NCBI RefSeq assembly: GCF_015690355.1
Contig: NZ_JADPRT010000023.1
Span: 1 to 64,000 of the forward strand
Origin: Streptacidiphilus fuscans
Lineage (GTDB): Bacteria > Actinomycetota > Actinomycetes > Streptomycetales > Streptomycetaceae
DNA: 64,000 nt
Direction: 5' to 3'
Shown one piece after another: positions 34,201 to 42,651 of the stretch. The position numbers were made by a program, and so were the translations under genes. Position 1 is the first letter of the stretch; each line of letters opens with the position of its first letter. Below the pieces are notes generated by a model. The model did not search any database. It was not told the DNA's origin and saw only the letters and a program-made list of their open reading frames with translations.

Positions 34201-34984
34201 CGCCCGCCATCCCGTCGGCGGCGCTGTTCTCGGTGGCCCAGAGCTTGAGCGAGCGGGTGCCGGTGTCGACCCCGGCGATGTAGCCGACATAGGGGTTGAT
34301 GTCGCAGTGCGAGCCGAAGCCCGCGTAGACCTTGCCGTCGAGCAGCAGCAGACCGGCCCGCTGGTTGACGGTGTAGGCGTCGAACGGGCGGCTCGGGTCG
34401 TTGGTCGGCGCCCCCTGGACCTTGACCGGCCAGCCGCTGCGTTCGGCTCCGGAAGCCGGGTCGATCGCGTGGATGTACCAGTTCGGGTGGGTCTGGTCGG
34501 GGCCGTCGTTGACCTTGGAGGTCAGGTAGACCGTGTTGTCGGCCGAGTCGTAGACGGGGGTGCTGGTCACGCCGAGGTTGGGAGTGAGGTCACCGCAGCC
34601 GATCGCGGAGGCGGGCCAGGGCGTGCCGAGGGTCCTGGTCCAGCGGATCGCTCCGGTGGCCGCGTCGATGCCGTAGACCTTGTCGTTCTCGGTCGCGGCG
34701 ATCAGCGTCGTCCCGATGACCAGCGGCTGGGCGTAGACCTGGCCGTCCACAGCTGTGGAGAACTGCCGGCCGAACCGCGAGCTGGACACCTGCGCGGGCG
34801 TGAGGCCCGGCTCGCTCCGGTCCCAGCCGGTGCGCAGCGTGTCCTGCGACACGGTCCCCTCGTCGGCGCGAGCCCGGTCCCCCGGGAGCACCACGCCGAC
34901 GGCCACCAGCGCGGTCGCCAGACAGGCCGTCAGACACATCGTCAGAACGCTTGTCCGACAAGAAGATCTCCACCCGATCGTCAT
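31247..34984 (-). CDS. large secreted protein: PQQ-like propeller, Ig-like repeats, tandem L-type lectin domains
   Basis: A 1245-residue exported protein. A hydrophobic signal segment lies at about 15-35. Residues about 45-533 are a beta-propeller with PQQ-like repeats ([37 protein letters not shown]). About 535-845 hold three Ig-like choice-of-anchor repeats ([20 protein letters not shown]). About 859-1045 and 1055-1245 are two copies of an L-type lectin-like domain, each with [15 protein letters not shown], PGVAVxLDTYK and LRSGP. No PQQ dehydrogenase ligands or cell-wall anchor were seen. It is probably a surface or secreted carbohydrate-binding protein. The start is unsure: ATG 34984 lacks a ribosome site and ATG 34939 would still leave a signal peptide. 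Confidence 0.85.
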   Translation of the reverse strand: MTIGWRSSCRTSVLTMCLTACLATALVAVGVVLPGDRARADEGTVSQDTLRTGWDRSEPGLTPAQVSSSRFGRQFSTAVDGQVYAQPLVIGTTLIAATENDKVYGIDAATGAIRWTRTLGTPWPASAIGCGDLTPNLGVTSTPVYDSADNTVYLTSKVNDGPDQTHPNWYIHAIDPASGAERSGWPVKVQGAPTNDPSRPFDAYTVNQRAGLLLLDGKVYAGFGSHCDINPYVGYIAGVDTGTRSLKLWATENSAADGMAGVWQSGGGLVSDGSGRILFSTGNGMSPAPDPGSRPPGQLSESVIRLGVNSDGSLHAQDFFSPSNAPTLDQDDADFGSGGPVALPASPFGASSAHPHLLVQVGKDGRVFLLDRDNLGGHDQGPGGGDAVLGVTGPFEGVWGHPAAYGGGGGYVYEIGSRGPLRAFQFGLNGSGNPTLTPAGASPETFGYTSGSPVITSDGTTPGSATVWAVYADGSNGANSQLRAYDAVPNSGSMHLLWSTPIGTASKFSVPATSGGRVYVGTRDGHVLAFGLPAASALIGSPAALGNVAVGTTGAGTLTVRATQTATVTAVTTPTGSPFTAAPSGLPKSLTAGASYSVPLTFAPTAPGPASGVVSFTVKTGATTATIGFGVTGYGTRPGFTAFPASLDFGQVATGTTNTLGVSITNTGTSAETVTSTSAPSAPFSASGLPASGTVVQPQQSVTVQVTYAPTAASSGDTGSLSVVGPDGTATVPLTGSAVTGAAHLTITPTTTSFGSVPIGSSKTLTFDISNTGNIPLTITKAAPPAAPFLATAPISEGQELDPGAVVHQSVTFSPTSTGSFTGVYQITSDDGNGPQPETLTGTGTQPSGGIVVPDPGAGGWQLNGSASVSGGDLDLTQALARQAGSAVFPVPVVTNGLNATFTAVIGGGTGADGLSFALLDPARVTPTAVGQPGGYLGWAPLPGVAVTLDTYKNAANPSNNFVGLATGSNANGLTYAATSTKVPNLRSGPHTVGVQVSGRTVTVTVDGVRLFATSVASLPPAAFLAFTGGTGALTDIHTVRNAAITAPAYAVPPPGPNGWVRNGSATMVGTTLQLTPAKPDQAGSDFQSTAVPSANLAATFTATIGGGTGADGLTFAMLDASKRGPASLGADGGGLGWLGLPGVAVALDTYKDPTNPSANFVGVTVGSTAGHLVYAATSSAIPKLRSGPVAVTVTVSNGTLLVSVGGKQVIAVKVTLPTDVRVGFTGGTGASTDVHSVSGVTIKY

Positions 34985-35180
34985 GGCGGCAGCATGCGGC
35001 CCATGCTCCGGGTGGGAAGGCCCGGCGCTCCGTCGCGACCTGCCGGTTCATCCGGCTGGACCTGGCCGCTCACACGCTCGGCCCTGGTGGGTGCCGCGGC
35101 GAGAGGCGTGCCGACAGGTTGTCGGGAAAATCGTCCGATACTCCCCCGCAGGCCGTGGCCGTGGTGCGGCAGAACCGGCA

Positions 35181-35186
35181 TAGGCT
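35181..35186 (+). promoter_or_regulatory. -10 element implying a leaderless transcript (cysteine-rich protein)
   Basis: TAGGCT ends 6 nt before GTG 35193; no Shine-Dalgarno is present. Confidence 0.5.
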
Positions 35187-35192
35187 GAGCGG

Positions 35193-36023
35193 GTGGCAGT
35201 AGTAGACGTACAGATCAGCGGCACGATGGACCTGAAGGCGGCCAAGAAGGCCGCCAAGGCGGCGCGCAAGCGCGAGGTCGGGCTGGACTTCCCCCGCGCC
35301 TGGGTGGAGTTCGTCGACCCCGACGACGCCGAGCAGGTCTTCCGGTGCGACCTCACCTGGCTCACCTCCCGCTGGACCTGCGTCTTCGGCCGCGGCTGCC
35401 ACGGCATCCGCCCCGGCCGGGCCAGCGACGGCTGCTGCACGCTCGGCGCGCACTGGTCCGACGAGGACGACCAGAAGCGCGTCCTCGGCCACGCCGCGCG
35501 GCTGACCCCGGAGACCTGGCAGTTCCACAAGCAGGGCACCGGCCCCAAGGGCATCTCCGAGCCCGACGAGGACGGCGACCTGCGCACCCGCCGCGTCGAC
35601 GGCGCGTGCATCTTCCTGAACCGTCCCGGCTTCCCCGGCGGCGAGGGCTGCGCGCTGCACACGCTGGCGCTGCGCGAGGGCCTCGAACCCCTGGAGACCA
35701 AGCCGGACGTCTGCTGGCAGCTCCCGATCCGCCGCGCCTACGACTGGATCGACCGCCCGGACGAGACCCGCTACCTGCAGATCACCATCGGCGAGTACGA
35801 CCGCCGCGGCTGGGGCCCTGGCGGCCACGACCTGCAGTGGTGGTGCACCGGCAGCCCCGACGCGCACGTCGGCGCCGACCCGGTCTACGTCAGCTACCGC
35901 GCGGAGCTGGTCGAGCTGATGGGCGCGGGCGGCTACGCCGAACTGGTCCGCCAGTGCGAACGCCACCTCGCCAACCCGTCCGGCCCGGTCGCCCCGCACC
36001 CGGCGGACCAGCCCGCGGGCTGA
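35193..36023 (+). CDS. cysteine-rich conserved protein (DUF3109-like)
   Basis: A 276-residue cytosolic protein. Cysteines cluster in the first half: [20 protein letters not shown] and [10 protein letters not shown], then [16 protein letters not shown] and DVCWQLP. This pattern of single and paired cysteines is that of DUF3109/YkgJ-like proteins thought to bind an Fe-S cluster or zinc. A lysine/alanine-rich N-terminal helix ([14 protein letters not shown]) precedes it. GTG 35193 is likely leaderless (TAGGCT 6 nt upstream). It converges with the sigma-like fusion gene, whose stop lies 9 nt away. Reaction unknown. Confidence 0.75.
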   Translation: MAVVDVQISGTMDLKAAKKAAKAARKREVGLDFPRAWVEFVDPDDAEQVFRCDLTWLTSRWTCVFGRGCHGIRPGRASDGCCTLGAHWSDEDDQKRVLGHAARLTPETWQFHKQGTGPKGISEPDEDGDLRTRRVDGACIFLNRPGFPGGEGCALHTLALREGLEPLETKPDVCWQLPIRRAYDWIDRPDETRYLQITIGEYDRRGWGPGGHDLQWWCTGSPDAHVGADPVYVSYRAELVELMGAGGYAELVRQCERHLANPSGPVAPHPADQPAG

Positions 36024-36032
36024 TCCGCCGCG

Positions 36033-37625
36033 TCAGTGCCCGTCGGTGGGGACGGGGCTGCCGCTTGACGGTGTGTCGGACGACTGCGGCGTCGGGTCGG
36101 CCGACGGGGAACCGGGCGGCGTGGCGCCGGAGGGCGCTGTCGACGGAGTCCCGGACGCCGAGGCGGACGGGGTCGGTGTGGGCGTAGGTGTGGGCGTGGG
36201 CGAGCTCGACGGTGTCGGCGGCGGCGTGGGCGACGCGGAGGTCGGGCTCGGCGTCGGGGACGGGATGCCGCGACGGGAGCTGCCGGTGCCGTAGAGGGTG
36301 ACCGTACTGCCCGAGGGCTGGAAGACGATCTGGGCGCTCCAGGGGTCGCGCGGCGTGGCGTCCTCGTCGACGGTGACCAGCACGGTGAGCTGCGCGCCCG
36401 GAGCGAGCGTGCCGCCGTCCCGGCTGAGCCTGATCCAGGGAGCCTGCACCGAAGCGGTCCAGAGCAGGGCGCTGCCACCGGTGTTGGTGAGCGTGATCAG
36501 CGTCCGACCGCCCGACTCGGCCGCGCCGACGTCGAGTTGCCCCGCGCCGACACCCGAGGAGCCGACCGGTATGGGGACGGTCCCCGGCGGGGTGGTGACG
36601 CCCGGGGTCGTGACCGTGAACGCGACGTTCTCGCCGAGGCGCCCACCACCCGAGTCGACCGGGCCCGTCGCCGACCCCGAGGGAGCGGCCGGGCCCTCGG
36701 ACGGGTCGGCCGACTGCGGGTCGGACACCCGCACCGAGGTGACCTGCGCCGCCGGAATGCCGGGCGCGTCCGCCAGGTGCATCGCCCACAGCGCGACGGC
36801 GGGCGCGGCCACGACCGCGGCCGCGACCGAGCCGATGACCGTGCGATGCCGGACCACGACCGCGCGTTCCGCCTGCGGCGGCAGGTGCACCGGGAAGCCG
36901 CGCCGGTCGAACCGGGGATCCGGGAGCGGCTCCTCCCCGCGCGGGGTGCGCAGGGCGGCACGCGGCAGGTGGACCAGCGGCAGCGCCCCGGTGTCACGCG
37001 GCGTCCCCGGCCAGGGCCCCTCCGCCGCACCACGCTCGGCGGCGCCGCGGCAGGTCGGGCACTCGTCGACATGGCGCACCAGCTCACCGCGCAGCGCCCG
37101 CCCGAGTACCGGCCCGCGCCCGCGCCCGATCCGGGTCAGCTCCGGGCACACGTCCGCGGCGAGCACGGCGAGCGCGGCGGCGGTCCGCTCCACCTCGCAG
37201 GTTCCCTGCGCGAGCAGCACCGCAGCGGCGTCCAGCCGCAGGCCGAGGACGGCGGCGACCTCGGGCGTCTCCAGCTGGTGCCGCGCGGACAGCTCCAACG
37301 CCTCCCGCTGGGCGGGCGTCGTCCCCGCCGCCTCCGGCCAGGCGAGCCGCGCGAGCCGGGAGCGCGCGGTCTGCGCGGTGTGCGCGGTGTGCGCGGTCTG
37401 CGCCGGGGGTGGCGCGGTACGGGCCTCCAGCCGGAGCAGGCAGACGTGACGATTCAGCGCGTACAACCAGGCACGTTGCAGCTCGGGCCGGCGGAGACGC
37501 CGGCGGTGACGCACGGCGAGCCGCCGTGTCTGGCGCACGGCGGCAACGGCTTCGTCCTGGTCACACAGCACGGAGAGGCTGTAGCTGAACAGGGCGTCGG
37601 CGAGCTGGTCCAGCACGGTGTCCAC
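36033..37625 (-). CDS. sigma-70-like / zinc-finger anti-sigma-like / membrane / BACON fusion protein
   Basis: A 530-residue protein with an unusual layout. Residues about 5-155 resemble ECF sigma factor helices: VLDQLADALFSYSLSVLCDQ, RAWLYALNRHVCLLRL and TPAQREALELSARHQLETPE with EVAAVLGL as a region-4-like turn. Residues 185-192 read HVDECPTC, the Hx3Cx2C motif of zinc-binding anti-sigma domains. A membrane helix lies at about 262-284. Outside, residues about 365-450 form a BACON-like Ig fold (LITLTNTGGSALLWTASV), then a Pro/Thr/Ser stalk. The start may be GTG 37625 or GTG 37616, the latter better spaced from GGAGG. It looks like a sigma factor and its anti-sigma sensor in one chain; DNA binding is unproven. 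Confidence 0.75.
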   Translation of the reverse strand: MDTVLDQLADALFSYSLSVLCDQDEAVAAVRQTRRLAVRHRRRLRRPELQRAWLYALNRHVCLLRLEARTAPPPAQTAHTAHTAQTARSRLARLAWPEAAGTTPAQREALELSARHQLETPEVAAVLGLRLDAAAVLLAQGTCEVERTAAALAVLAADVCPELTRIGRGRGPVLGRALRGELVRHVDECPTCRGAAERGAAEGPWPGTPRDTGALPLVHLPRAALRTPRGEEPLPDPRFDRRGFPVHLPPQAERAVVVRHRTVIGSVAAAVVAAPAVALWAMHLADAPGIPAAQVTSVRVSDPQSADPSEGPAAPSGSATGPVDSGGGRLGENVAFTVTTPGVTTPPGTVPIPVGSSGVGAGQLDVGAAESGGRTLITLTNTGGSALLWTASVQAPWIRLSRDGGTLAPGAQLTVLVTVDEDATPRDPWSAQIVFQPSGSTVTLYGTGSSRRGIPSPTPSPTSASPTPPPTPSSSPTPTPTPTPTPSASASGTPSTAPSGATPPGSPSADPTPQSSDTPSSGSPVPTDGH

Positions 37626-37733
37626 GCCTCCGACGGTAGGCGCGCCGCGCCACCCCCCTCGGGGGATGCGCCTCCGATCCACCCTTTCGGGTGATGTACA
37701 GCTGCCGCTGAGGCAGCTTTCGCTCCCGCAGGT

Positions 37734-37867
37734 GGTTGCACCATCAGGGGCGCGGGGAACTGCGCGACAAGCCACCCACCCACGTTGCGCGCCGAACGGA
37801 CAGGGCCATCCGCTCGTCAGTGGCGTCTCGCGCCGTTCCCCGCGCCCCTGAGGTAGTGCAACGTCCC
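37734..37867. repeat. interspersed intergenic repeat, copy 6
   Basis: GGTTGCACCATCAGGGGCGC, GGGGAACTGCGCGACAAGCC, and the inverted close CCGTTCCCCGCGCCCCTGAG with GTGCAACGTCCCC. It lies between the divergent starts of the sigma-like gene and radA, so unlike most copies it is upstream of two genes. Confidence 0.85.
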
Positions 37868-37932
37868 CGCTTGCCCCTGGCGAGGCAGTGCAACGGGCCC
37901 AGCTGCCCACCGGCTCTGTCAGTGGTTCGCTG

Positions 37933-37938
37933 TAGCGT
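37933..37938 (+). promoter_or_regulatory. -10 element implying a leaderless transcript (radA)
   Basis: TAGCGT ends 7 nt before ATG 37946; no Shine-Dalgarno is present. Confidence 0.5.
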
Positions 37939-37945
37939 TCCCGTC

Positions 37946-39529
37946 ATGGCCGCACGATCGAGCTCGTCCAAGTCCCGCAGCAGCTACCGCTGCACCAACT
38001 GCGGTGCCACGCCGCCCAAATGGACCGGACGCTGTGGCGAGTGCAACGCCTGGGGCACGGTCGAGGAGGCCGGCGCACCCGCCGTGCGGACGACGGCGGC
38101 GGGGCCGGTCTCCGCCCCGGCGAGGCCGATCGGGCAGGTGGACGCCACGATCGCGGCCTCGCGGGCGACCAATATCGACGAGTTGGACCGCGTCCTCGGC
38201 GGCGGGCTGGTGCCCGGCGCCGTCGTGCTGCTGGCGGGGGAGCCCGGCGTCGGCAAGTCGACACTGCTGCTGGACGTCGCCGCCAAGGCCGCAGGCCCCG
38301 AGCACCGGACGCTCTACATCACCGGTGAGGAGTCCGCGAGCCAGGTGCGGCTGCGTGCGGACCGGATCAAGGCCCTGTCGCCGCACCTCTACCTCGCCGC
38401 CGAGACGGACCTGGCCGCCGTGCTCGGGCACATCGAGCAGGTCCGGCCGTCCCTGCTGGTCCTCGACTCGGTGCAGACCATCGCCTCCGCCGAGCTGGAC
38501 GGCGCGCCCGGTGGGCCCGCGCAGATCAGGGAGGTCGCGGGCGCGCTGATCCGCGAGTCCAAGACGCGGGCCATGTCGACGCTGCTGGTCGGTCACGTCA
38601 CCAAGGAGGGCGCGATCGCCGGGCCGCGCCTGCTGGAGCACCTGGTCGACGTGGTGCTGCACTTCGAGGGCGACCGGCACGCCCGGCTGCGGCTGATCAG
38701 GGGCGTCAAGAACCGCTACGGGGCGACGGACGAGGTCGGCTGCTTCGAGCTGCACGACTCCGGCATCACCGGGCTGCCGGACCCGTCGGGCCTCTTCCTG
38801 ACCAAACGGGCCGAGCCGGTGCCCGGCACCTGCCTGACCGTCACCCTGGAGGGGCGGCGGCCGCTGGTCGCCGAGGTGCAGGCGCTGCTGGTGGATTCGT
38901 CGATCCCGTCGCCGCGCCGGGCCACCTCCGGCCTGGAGTCGCCCCGGATCGCCATGATCCTGGCCATGTTGGAGCGCCACGGCGGGGTCCGGCTCGGCAA
39001 GATGGACATCTACGCCGCCACCGTCGGCGGGGTGCGGCTCTCCGAGCCTGCCGCGGATCTGGCCATCGCGCTGGCCCTGGCCAGCTCCGCCGCGGACACG
39101 CCGCTGCCTCAGGAGCTGGTCGCCATCGGCGAGGTGGGCCTCGCGGGCGAGGTGCGGCGGGTCACCGGCGTGGAGCGGCGGCTGGCGGAGGCGGCCCGGC
39201 TCGGCTTCACCCATGCGCTGGTCCCGCCGGAGCCGGGCAAGGTGCCCAAGGGAATGCGCGTGATAGAGGTCACCACGATCGGCGACGCCATGGCGGCAAT
39301 TCCGGGCAAGCCCGGACGTATCGGCAGGGACCCCGACCGCCGTGGGCGCAGCAGCAACGGACAGCGGCGCAAGTCCGTCAGCGAGCTGATGGAGCGCGAC
39401 AGCCTCGCCAACCAGACCGACAAGGTCGATCTCACGAACGACCAGCAACGCTCGGTGCCCGGATACTTGGACATTCCCGACAGCCCGGACGAGCTGATGC
39501 GCGGTTGGGACGAGATCGAACCGGAGTAG
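37946..39529 (+). CDS. radA: DNA repair protein RadA
   Basis: A 527-residue RecA-like helicase that helps branch migration in recombination. It has the N-terminal zinc finger (YRCTNCGATPPKWTGRCGEC), Walker A LLAGEPGVGKSTLL, LLVLDSVQTI as Walker B, the RadA motif KNRYGATDEVG (usual form KNRFG), and the Lon-like C-terminal domain (VRLSEPAADLAIALALASSA). A C-terminal extension of roughly 60 residues follows, ending SPDELMRGWDEIEPE; it is hydrophilic and not part of the core enzyme. ATG 37946 is likely leaderless. disA follows on the same strand 161 nt away, the usual pairing. Confidence 0.95.
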   Translation: MAARSSSSKSRSSYRCTNCGATPPKWTGRCGECNAWGTVEEAGAPAVRTTAAGPVSAPARPIGQVDATIAASRATNIDELDRVLGGGLVPGAVVLLAGEPGVGKSTLLLDVAAKAAGPEHRTLYITGEESASQVRLRADRIKALSPHLYLAAETDLAAVLGHIEQVRPSLLVLDSVQTIASAELDGAPGGPAQIREVAGALIRESKTRAMSTLLVGHVTKEGAIAGPRLLEHLVDVVLHFEGDRHARLRLIRGVKNRYGATDEVGCFELHDSGITGLPDPSGLFLTKRAEPVPGTCLTVTLEGRRPLVAEVQALLVDSSIPSPRRATSGLESPRIAMILAMLERHGGVRLGKMDIYAATVGGVRLSEPAADLAIALALASSAADTPLPQELVAIGEVGLAGEVRRVTGVERRLAEAARLGFTHALVPPEPGKVPKGMRVIEVTTIGDAMAAIPGKPGRIGRDPDRRGRSSNGQRRKSVSELMERDSLANQTDKVDLTNDQQRSVPGYLDIPDSPDELMRGWDEIEPE

Positions 39530-39690
39530 TTCGCGGTAATCCGCAAATGATCCACGGCTGGGAGAAACCTGGGAGACGCCCGAACGCGTTGCACCGTTTG
39601 CCCTGCCCCCGCAATATCCCGACACACTCGTAGGCGGTCATCGGTAAACTCGTACGCGCACACCGCACCCCCACCGGAGGAGTCGCCCTC

Positions 39691-40797
39691 GTGGCAGCCA
39701 ACGACCGGGCGGATCGTTCCTCCCGCGAGGAGGCCCTGCTCCGGGCCTCGCTGAGTGCCGTCGCACCAGGTACCGCGCTGCGTGACGGCCTGGAACGCGT
39801 GCTGCGCGGCCGTACCGGCGGCCTGATTGTGGTGGGCTTCGACAAGCAGGTCGAGGCGCTCTGCACGGGCGGTTTCGTGCTCGACGTGGAATTCTCCGCG
39901 ACCCGCCTGCGCGAGTTGTGCAAGCTGGACGGTGCGGTGGTCCTGGACAAGGACATCACCAAGATCGTGCGCGCCGGCGTCCAGTTGGTCCCCGACGCCG
40001 ACATTCCCACCGAGGAGACCGGCACCCGGCACCGCACCGCCGAGCGCGTCAACAAGCAGACGGGCTACCCGGTGGTCTCGGTCAGCCAGTCGATGCGGCT
40101 GATCGCCCTCTACGTCAACGGCTCGCGTCGCGTGATCGAGGACTCCGCCGCGATCCTCTCCCGCGCCAACCAGGCGCTGGCCACCCTGGAGCGGTACAAG
40201 CTCCGGCTGGACGAGGTCTCCGGCACGCTCTCCGCGCTGGAGATCGAGGACCTGGTGACGGTCCGTGACGTCGCCGCCGTGGCCCAGCGGCAGGAGATGG
40301 TCCGCCTGATCGCCAGTGAGATCGCGGGCTACGTGGTGGAGCTGGGCACCGACGGCCGACTGCTCTCGCTCCAGCTGGACGAGCTGATCGCCGGAGTCGA
40401 GCCGGACCGCGAGCTGGTCGCCCGCGACTACTTCCCGGAGCGGGCCGCGAAGCGCGGGCGCACCGTCGAGGACGTCCTCACCGACCTTGAGGCGCTGACC
40501 CACACCGAGCTGCTGGAGATCCAGACGGTGGCCAAGGCGCTCGGCTACCCGGGCACCCCCGAGGCACTGGACTCCGCCGTCAGCCCGCGCGGCTACCGCC
40601 TGCTGGCCAAGGTCCCGCGGCTGCCCAACACCGTCATCGAGCGGCTGGTGGACCACTTCGGCGGCCTGCAGAAGCTGCTCGCCGCCAGCATCGACGACCT
40701 GCAGACGGTCGAGGGCGTCGGCGAGTCCCGGGCCCGCTCGGTCCGCGAGGGCCTCTCCCGTCTGGCGGAGTCGTCGATCCTCGAGCGCTACGTCTGA
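39691..40797 (+). CDS. disA: DNA integrity scanning diadenylate cyclase DisA
   Basis: A 368-residue octameric enzyme that makes c-di-AMP from two ATP and scans DNA for branched structures. The DAC domain (residues about 20-150) has the DGA motif in [13 protein letters not shown] and the RHR motif in [12 protein letters not shown] helical middle follows, and the C-terminus holds tandem helix-hairpin-helix motifs ([39 protein letters not shown]). GTG 39691 is set by GGAGGAG. A TAAACT at 39645-39650 may be its -10. c-di-AMP controls osmotic and developmental processes in Streptomyces. Genome neighbour of radA, whose protein inhibits DisA in Bacillus. Confidence 0.96.
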   Translation: MAANDRADRSSREEALLRASLSAVAPGTALRDGLERVLRGRTGGLIVVGFDKQVEALCTGGFVLDVEFSATRLRELCKLDGAVVLDKDITKIVRAGVQLVPDADIPTEETGTRHRTAERVNKQTGYPVVSVSQSMRLIALYVNGSRRVIEDSAAILSRANQALATLERYKLRLDEVSGTLSALEIEDLVTVRDVAAVAQRQEMVRLIASEIAGYVVELGTDGRLLSLQLDELIAGVEPDRELVARDYFPERAAKRGRTVEDVLTDLEALTHTELLEIQTVAKALGYPGTPEALDSAVSPRGYRLLAKVPRLPNTVIERLVDHFGGLQKLLAASIDDLQTVEGVGESRARSVREGLSRLAESSILERYV

Positions 40798-40943
40798 CGA
40801 CGCCAGTAGCGCCCGACGTCGGGCGCTACTTCGACTGCGACTTCCGGACATTCCGGACAATCTGACGGCTCACCCGATCGGCGGAGTCCAGGGGCCGCTC
40901 AGGGGCCGCCCAGGTGCCCCGCGAGGCCGCCAGACCCGGGCGG

Positions 40944-41789
40944 TCAGCTGCCGAACTGCGCCAGCTTGAACGAGTGCCACGGCTGGGTGGCGACGCCGTT
41001 GATGCCGATGTGCACCACGTAGGTCCCGGCCGGGACGGCGGCGCCGCCGGTGCCCGGGGTGCAGCCCGGCTTGGAGGTCGTCCGTCCCCAGCCGAACGCC
41101 GCCTGCAGCGGGCCGTCGGCGGCCGCCGGGACCGCGTACCACTGGGACGAGGTGTCCTTCGGGCAGTCGCCGGAGGACCAGACCTGCGCGCCGGTGTCGG
41201 CGGTGATCGTCAGCACCGCCGACTTCTGGCCCAGGTCGATCCGGCAGGGGCTCTGCGCGGTGTTGGCGATGTCGAGCCGGAAGAGCGGGAGCTGCGAGGC
41301 CGCGTACGTCTGCTCGTTGCTGTTCAGGCTGAGGTCGAGGTCGGCCGCGTTGCAGACGGCCAGGCTCATCGTGCCGGGCAGGTTCGGCGCGGCCTGGCCG
41401 GAGCCGCCGGAGCCGGTGCTGCCCGTGCCGCCGGACGTCGACCCGCTGGACGAGCCTCCCGTGGACCCGTCGCCGCCCGGCAGGGTCACCACCGGGGGCC
41501 CGCTCGGCGAGGGGGTCGGGGTGCTCGACGCGCCCGCGGGGGCGCTCGGGTTGGTGCCGCCCGCCGTGCCGTCGTTGGAGCCGTGGCCCGTGCTCGTCGG
41601 TCCGGGTGTGATCGACCCGACCGGCGTGCTCACGCTGCCCGCCGAGGCCTGCTTGCCGCCGCCTCCGCCGCCGAAAGCCAGTACGGACACCAGTACGACC
41701 GCGCCAGCAAGGGCCGCCAGCACGACGAGGCGCCGCCGCCAGTAGATTGACGCGGGCAGCGGTCCGACGGGATTGCGCAGAGAAGGCAC
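40944..41789 (-). CDS. membrane-anchored extracytoplasmic protein, function unknown
   Basis: A 281-residue protein: a short cytosolic start (SLRNPVGPLPASIYWRRR), a membrane helix (LVVLAALAGAVVLVSVLAF), a Ser/Thr/Gly/Pro linker of about 100 residues, then an external domain of about 150 residues with four cysteines (VCNAADLDL, SPCRIDLG, GDCPKD, PGCTPG) probably forming two disulphides. This resembles DUF4232-like beta sandwiches. GTG 41789 is preferred over TTG 41795 because AAGG lies 8 nt before it and the protein then begins as its Streptomyces relatives do. It is convergent with disA and divergent from the response regulator gene. Function not known. Confidence 0.75.
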   Translation of the reverse strand: MPSLRNPVGPLPASIYWRRRLVVLAALAGAVVLVSVLAFGGGGGGKQASAGSVSTPVGSITPGPTSTGHGSNDGTAGGTNPSAPAGASSTPTPSPSGPPVVTLPGGDGSTGGSSSGSTSGGTGSTGSGGSGQAAPNLPGTMSLAVCNAADLDLSLNSNEQTYAASQLPLFRLDIANTAQSPCRIDLGQKSAVLTITADTGAQVWSSGDCPKDTSSQWYAVPAAADGPLQAAFGWGRTTSKPGCTPGTGGAAVPAGTYVVHIGINGVATQPWHSFKLAQFGS

Positions 41790-41928
41790 GAGCAAACCTT
41801 ACGAGAGTTCCACCCCGGCTCTGTGCAACACCACCGTACCTGCTGCCTCTTCTTTCACATCATCGTCCTGTTGAGCCGACTGATGGTCAGCGGTCCTCCG
41901 CTCGGCTGATGTTGGGACTGGAGGCGTT

Positions 41929-42651
41929 ATGACCGGCACCACCGGAGCCGGACGGGTCCTCGTCGTCGACGACGACGCGGCGATCCGGCGTTCCCTGGAA
42001 CGCGGACTGCGGCTGAGCGGTTTCACCGTGCTGCTCGCCGCCGACGGGACGGCGGCGTTGGACCTGATCGCCACCGCCTCCCCCGACGTGCTGGTGCTCG
42101 ACGTCTCCATGCCCGGACTGAGCGGCACCGAGGTCTGCCGCAGGCTGCGCGCGGGCGGCGACGAGACGCCGGTGCTGATGCTCTCCGCGTTGGACGAGCT
42201 GGCCGACCGCGTGGCCGGGCTGCAGGCGGGCGCGGACGACTACCTGATCAAGCCGTTCGCACTGGAGGAGCTGGTGCTCCGGCTTCACGCCCTGCTGCGG
42301 CGGCGTCCCGCTCCCCCGCCGACGGAGGTGCTGCAGGCGGGCCCGCTGGTGGTCAACCCGACGACCCGCCAGGCCTTCCGCGACGGCGTCGAACTGCGGC
42401 TCACCAGGCGCGAGTTCTCGCTGCTCGAGCAGTTCGTCCGCAACCCCGGCATCGTGCTCACCCGGGACCAGTTGCTCGACCGCGTCTGGGGCTACGACTT
42501 CGACGTCCGCACCGACGCGGTGGACACCTTCGTCAGCTACCTGCGGCGCAAACTGGAGGAGGGCGGACGCCCGCGGCTGCTGCACACCGTGCGCGGGGTG
42601 GGCTTCGTGCTGCGGCTGCCCAAGGCCGGCGAGGAGGCGGGAAGAGGATGA
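41929..42651 (+). CDS. OmpR/PhoB-family response regulator
   Basis: A 240-residue DNA-binding regulator. The receiver domain has the acidic pocket VLVVDDDAAIRR, the phospho-acceptor Asp58 in VLVLDVSMPG, and KPF at the switch lysine. The C-terminal winged helix spans about residues 140-230 (LRLTRREFSLLEQFVRNPGI, VDTFVSYLRRKLEEGG, VRGVGFVLRL). ATG 41929 follows GGAGGCGTT. Its stop overlaps the start of the histidine kinase gene (ATGA), so the two are one two-component system. The receiver and partner resemble MprA/CseB types. No SigE gene is adjacent, so it is not the cse operon. Confidence 0.93.
   Translation: MTGTTGAGRVLVVDDDAAIRRSLERGLRLSGFTVLLAADGTAALDLIATASPDVLVLDVSMPGLSGTEVCRRLRAGGDETPVLMLSALDELADRVAGLQAGADDYLIKPFALEELVLRLHALLRRRPAPPPTEVLQAGPLVVNPTTRQAFRDGVELRLTRREFSLLEQFVRNPGIVLTRDQLLDRVWGYDFDVRTDAVDTFVSYLRRKLEEGGRPRLLHTVRGVGFVLRLPKAGEEAGRG

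Noticed and set aside
30743-35188. A very long open frame (1481 codons) on the plus strand
   Set aside because: It is the antisense shadow of the large secreted protein. Its translation is Arg/Gly/Val-rich without domains, while the minus-strand frame has a signal peptide, propeller and lectin repeats.
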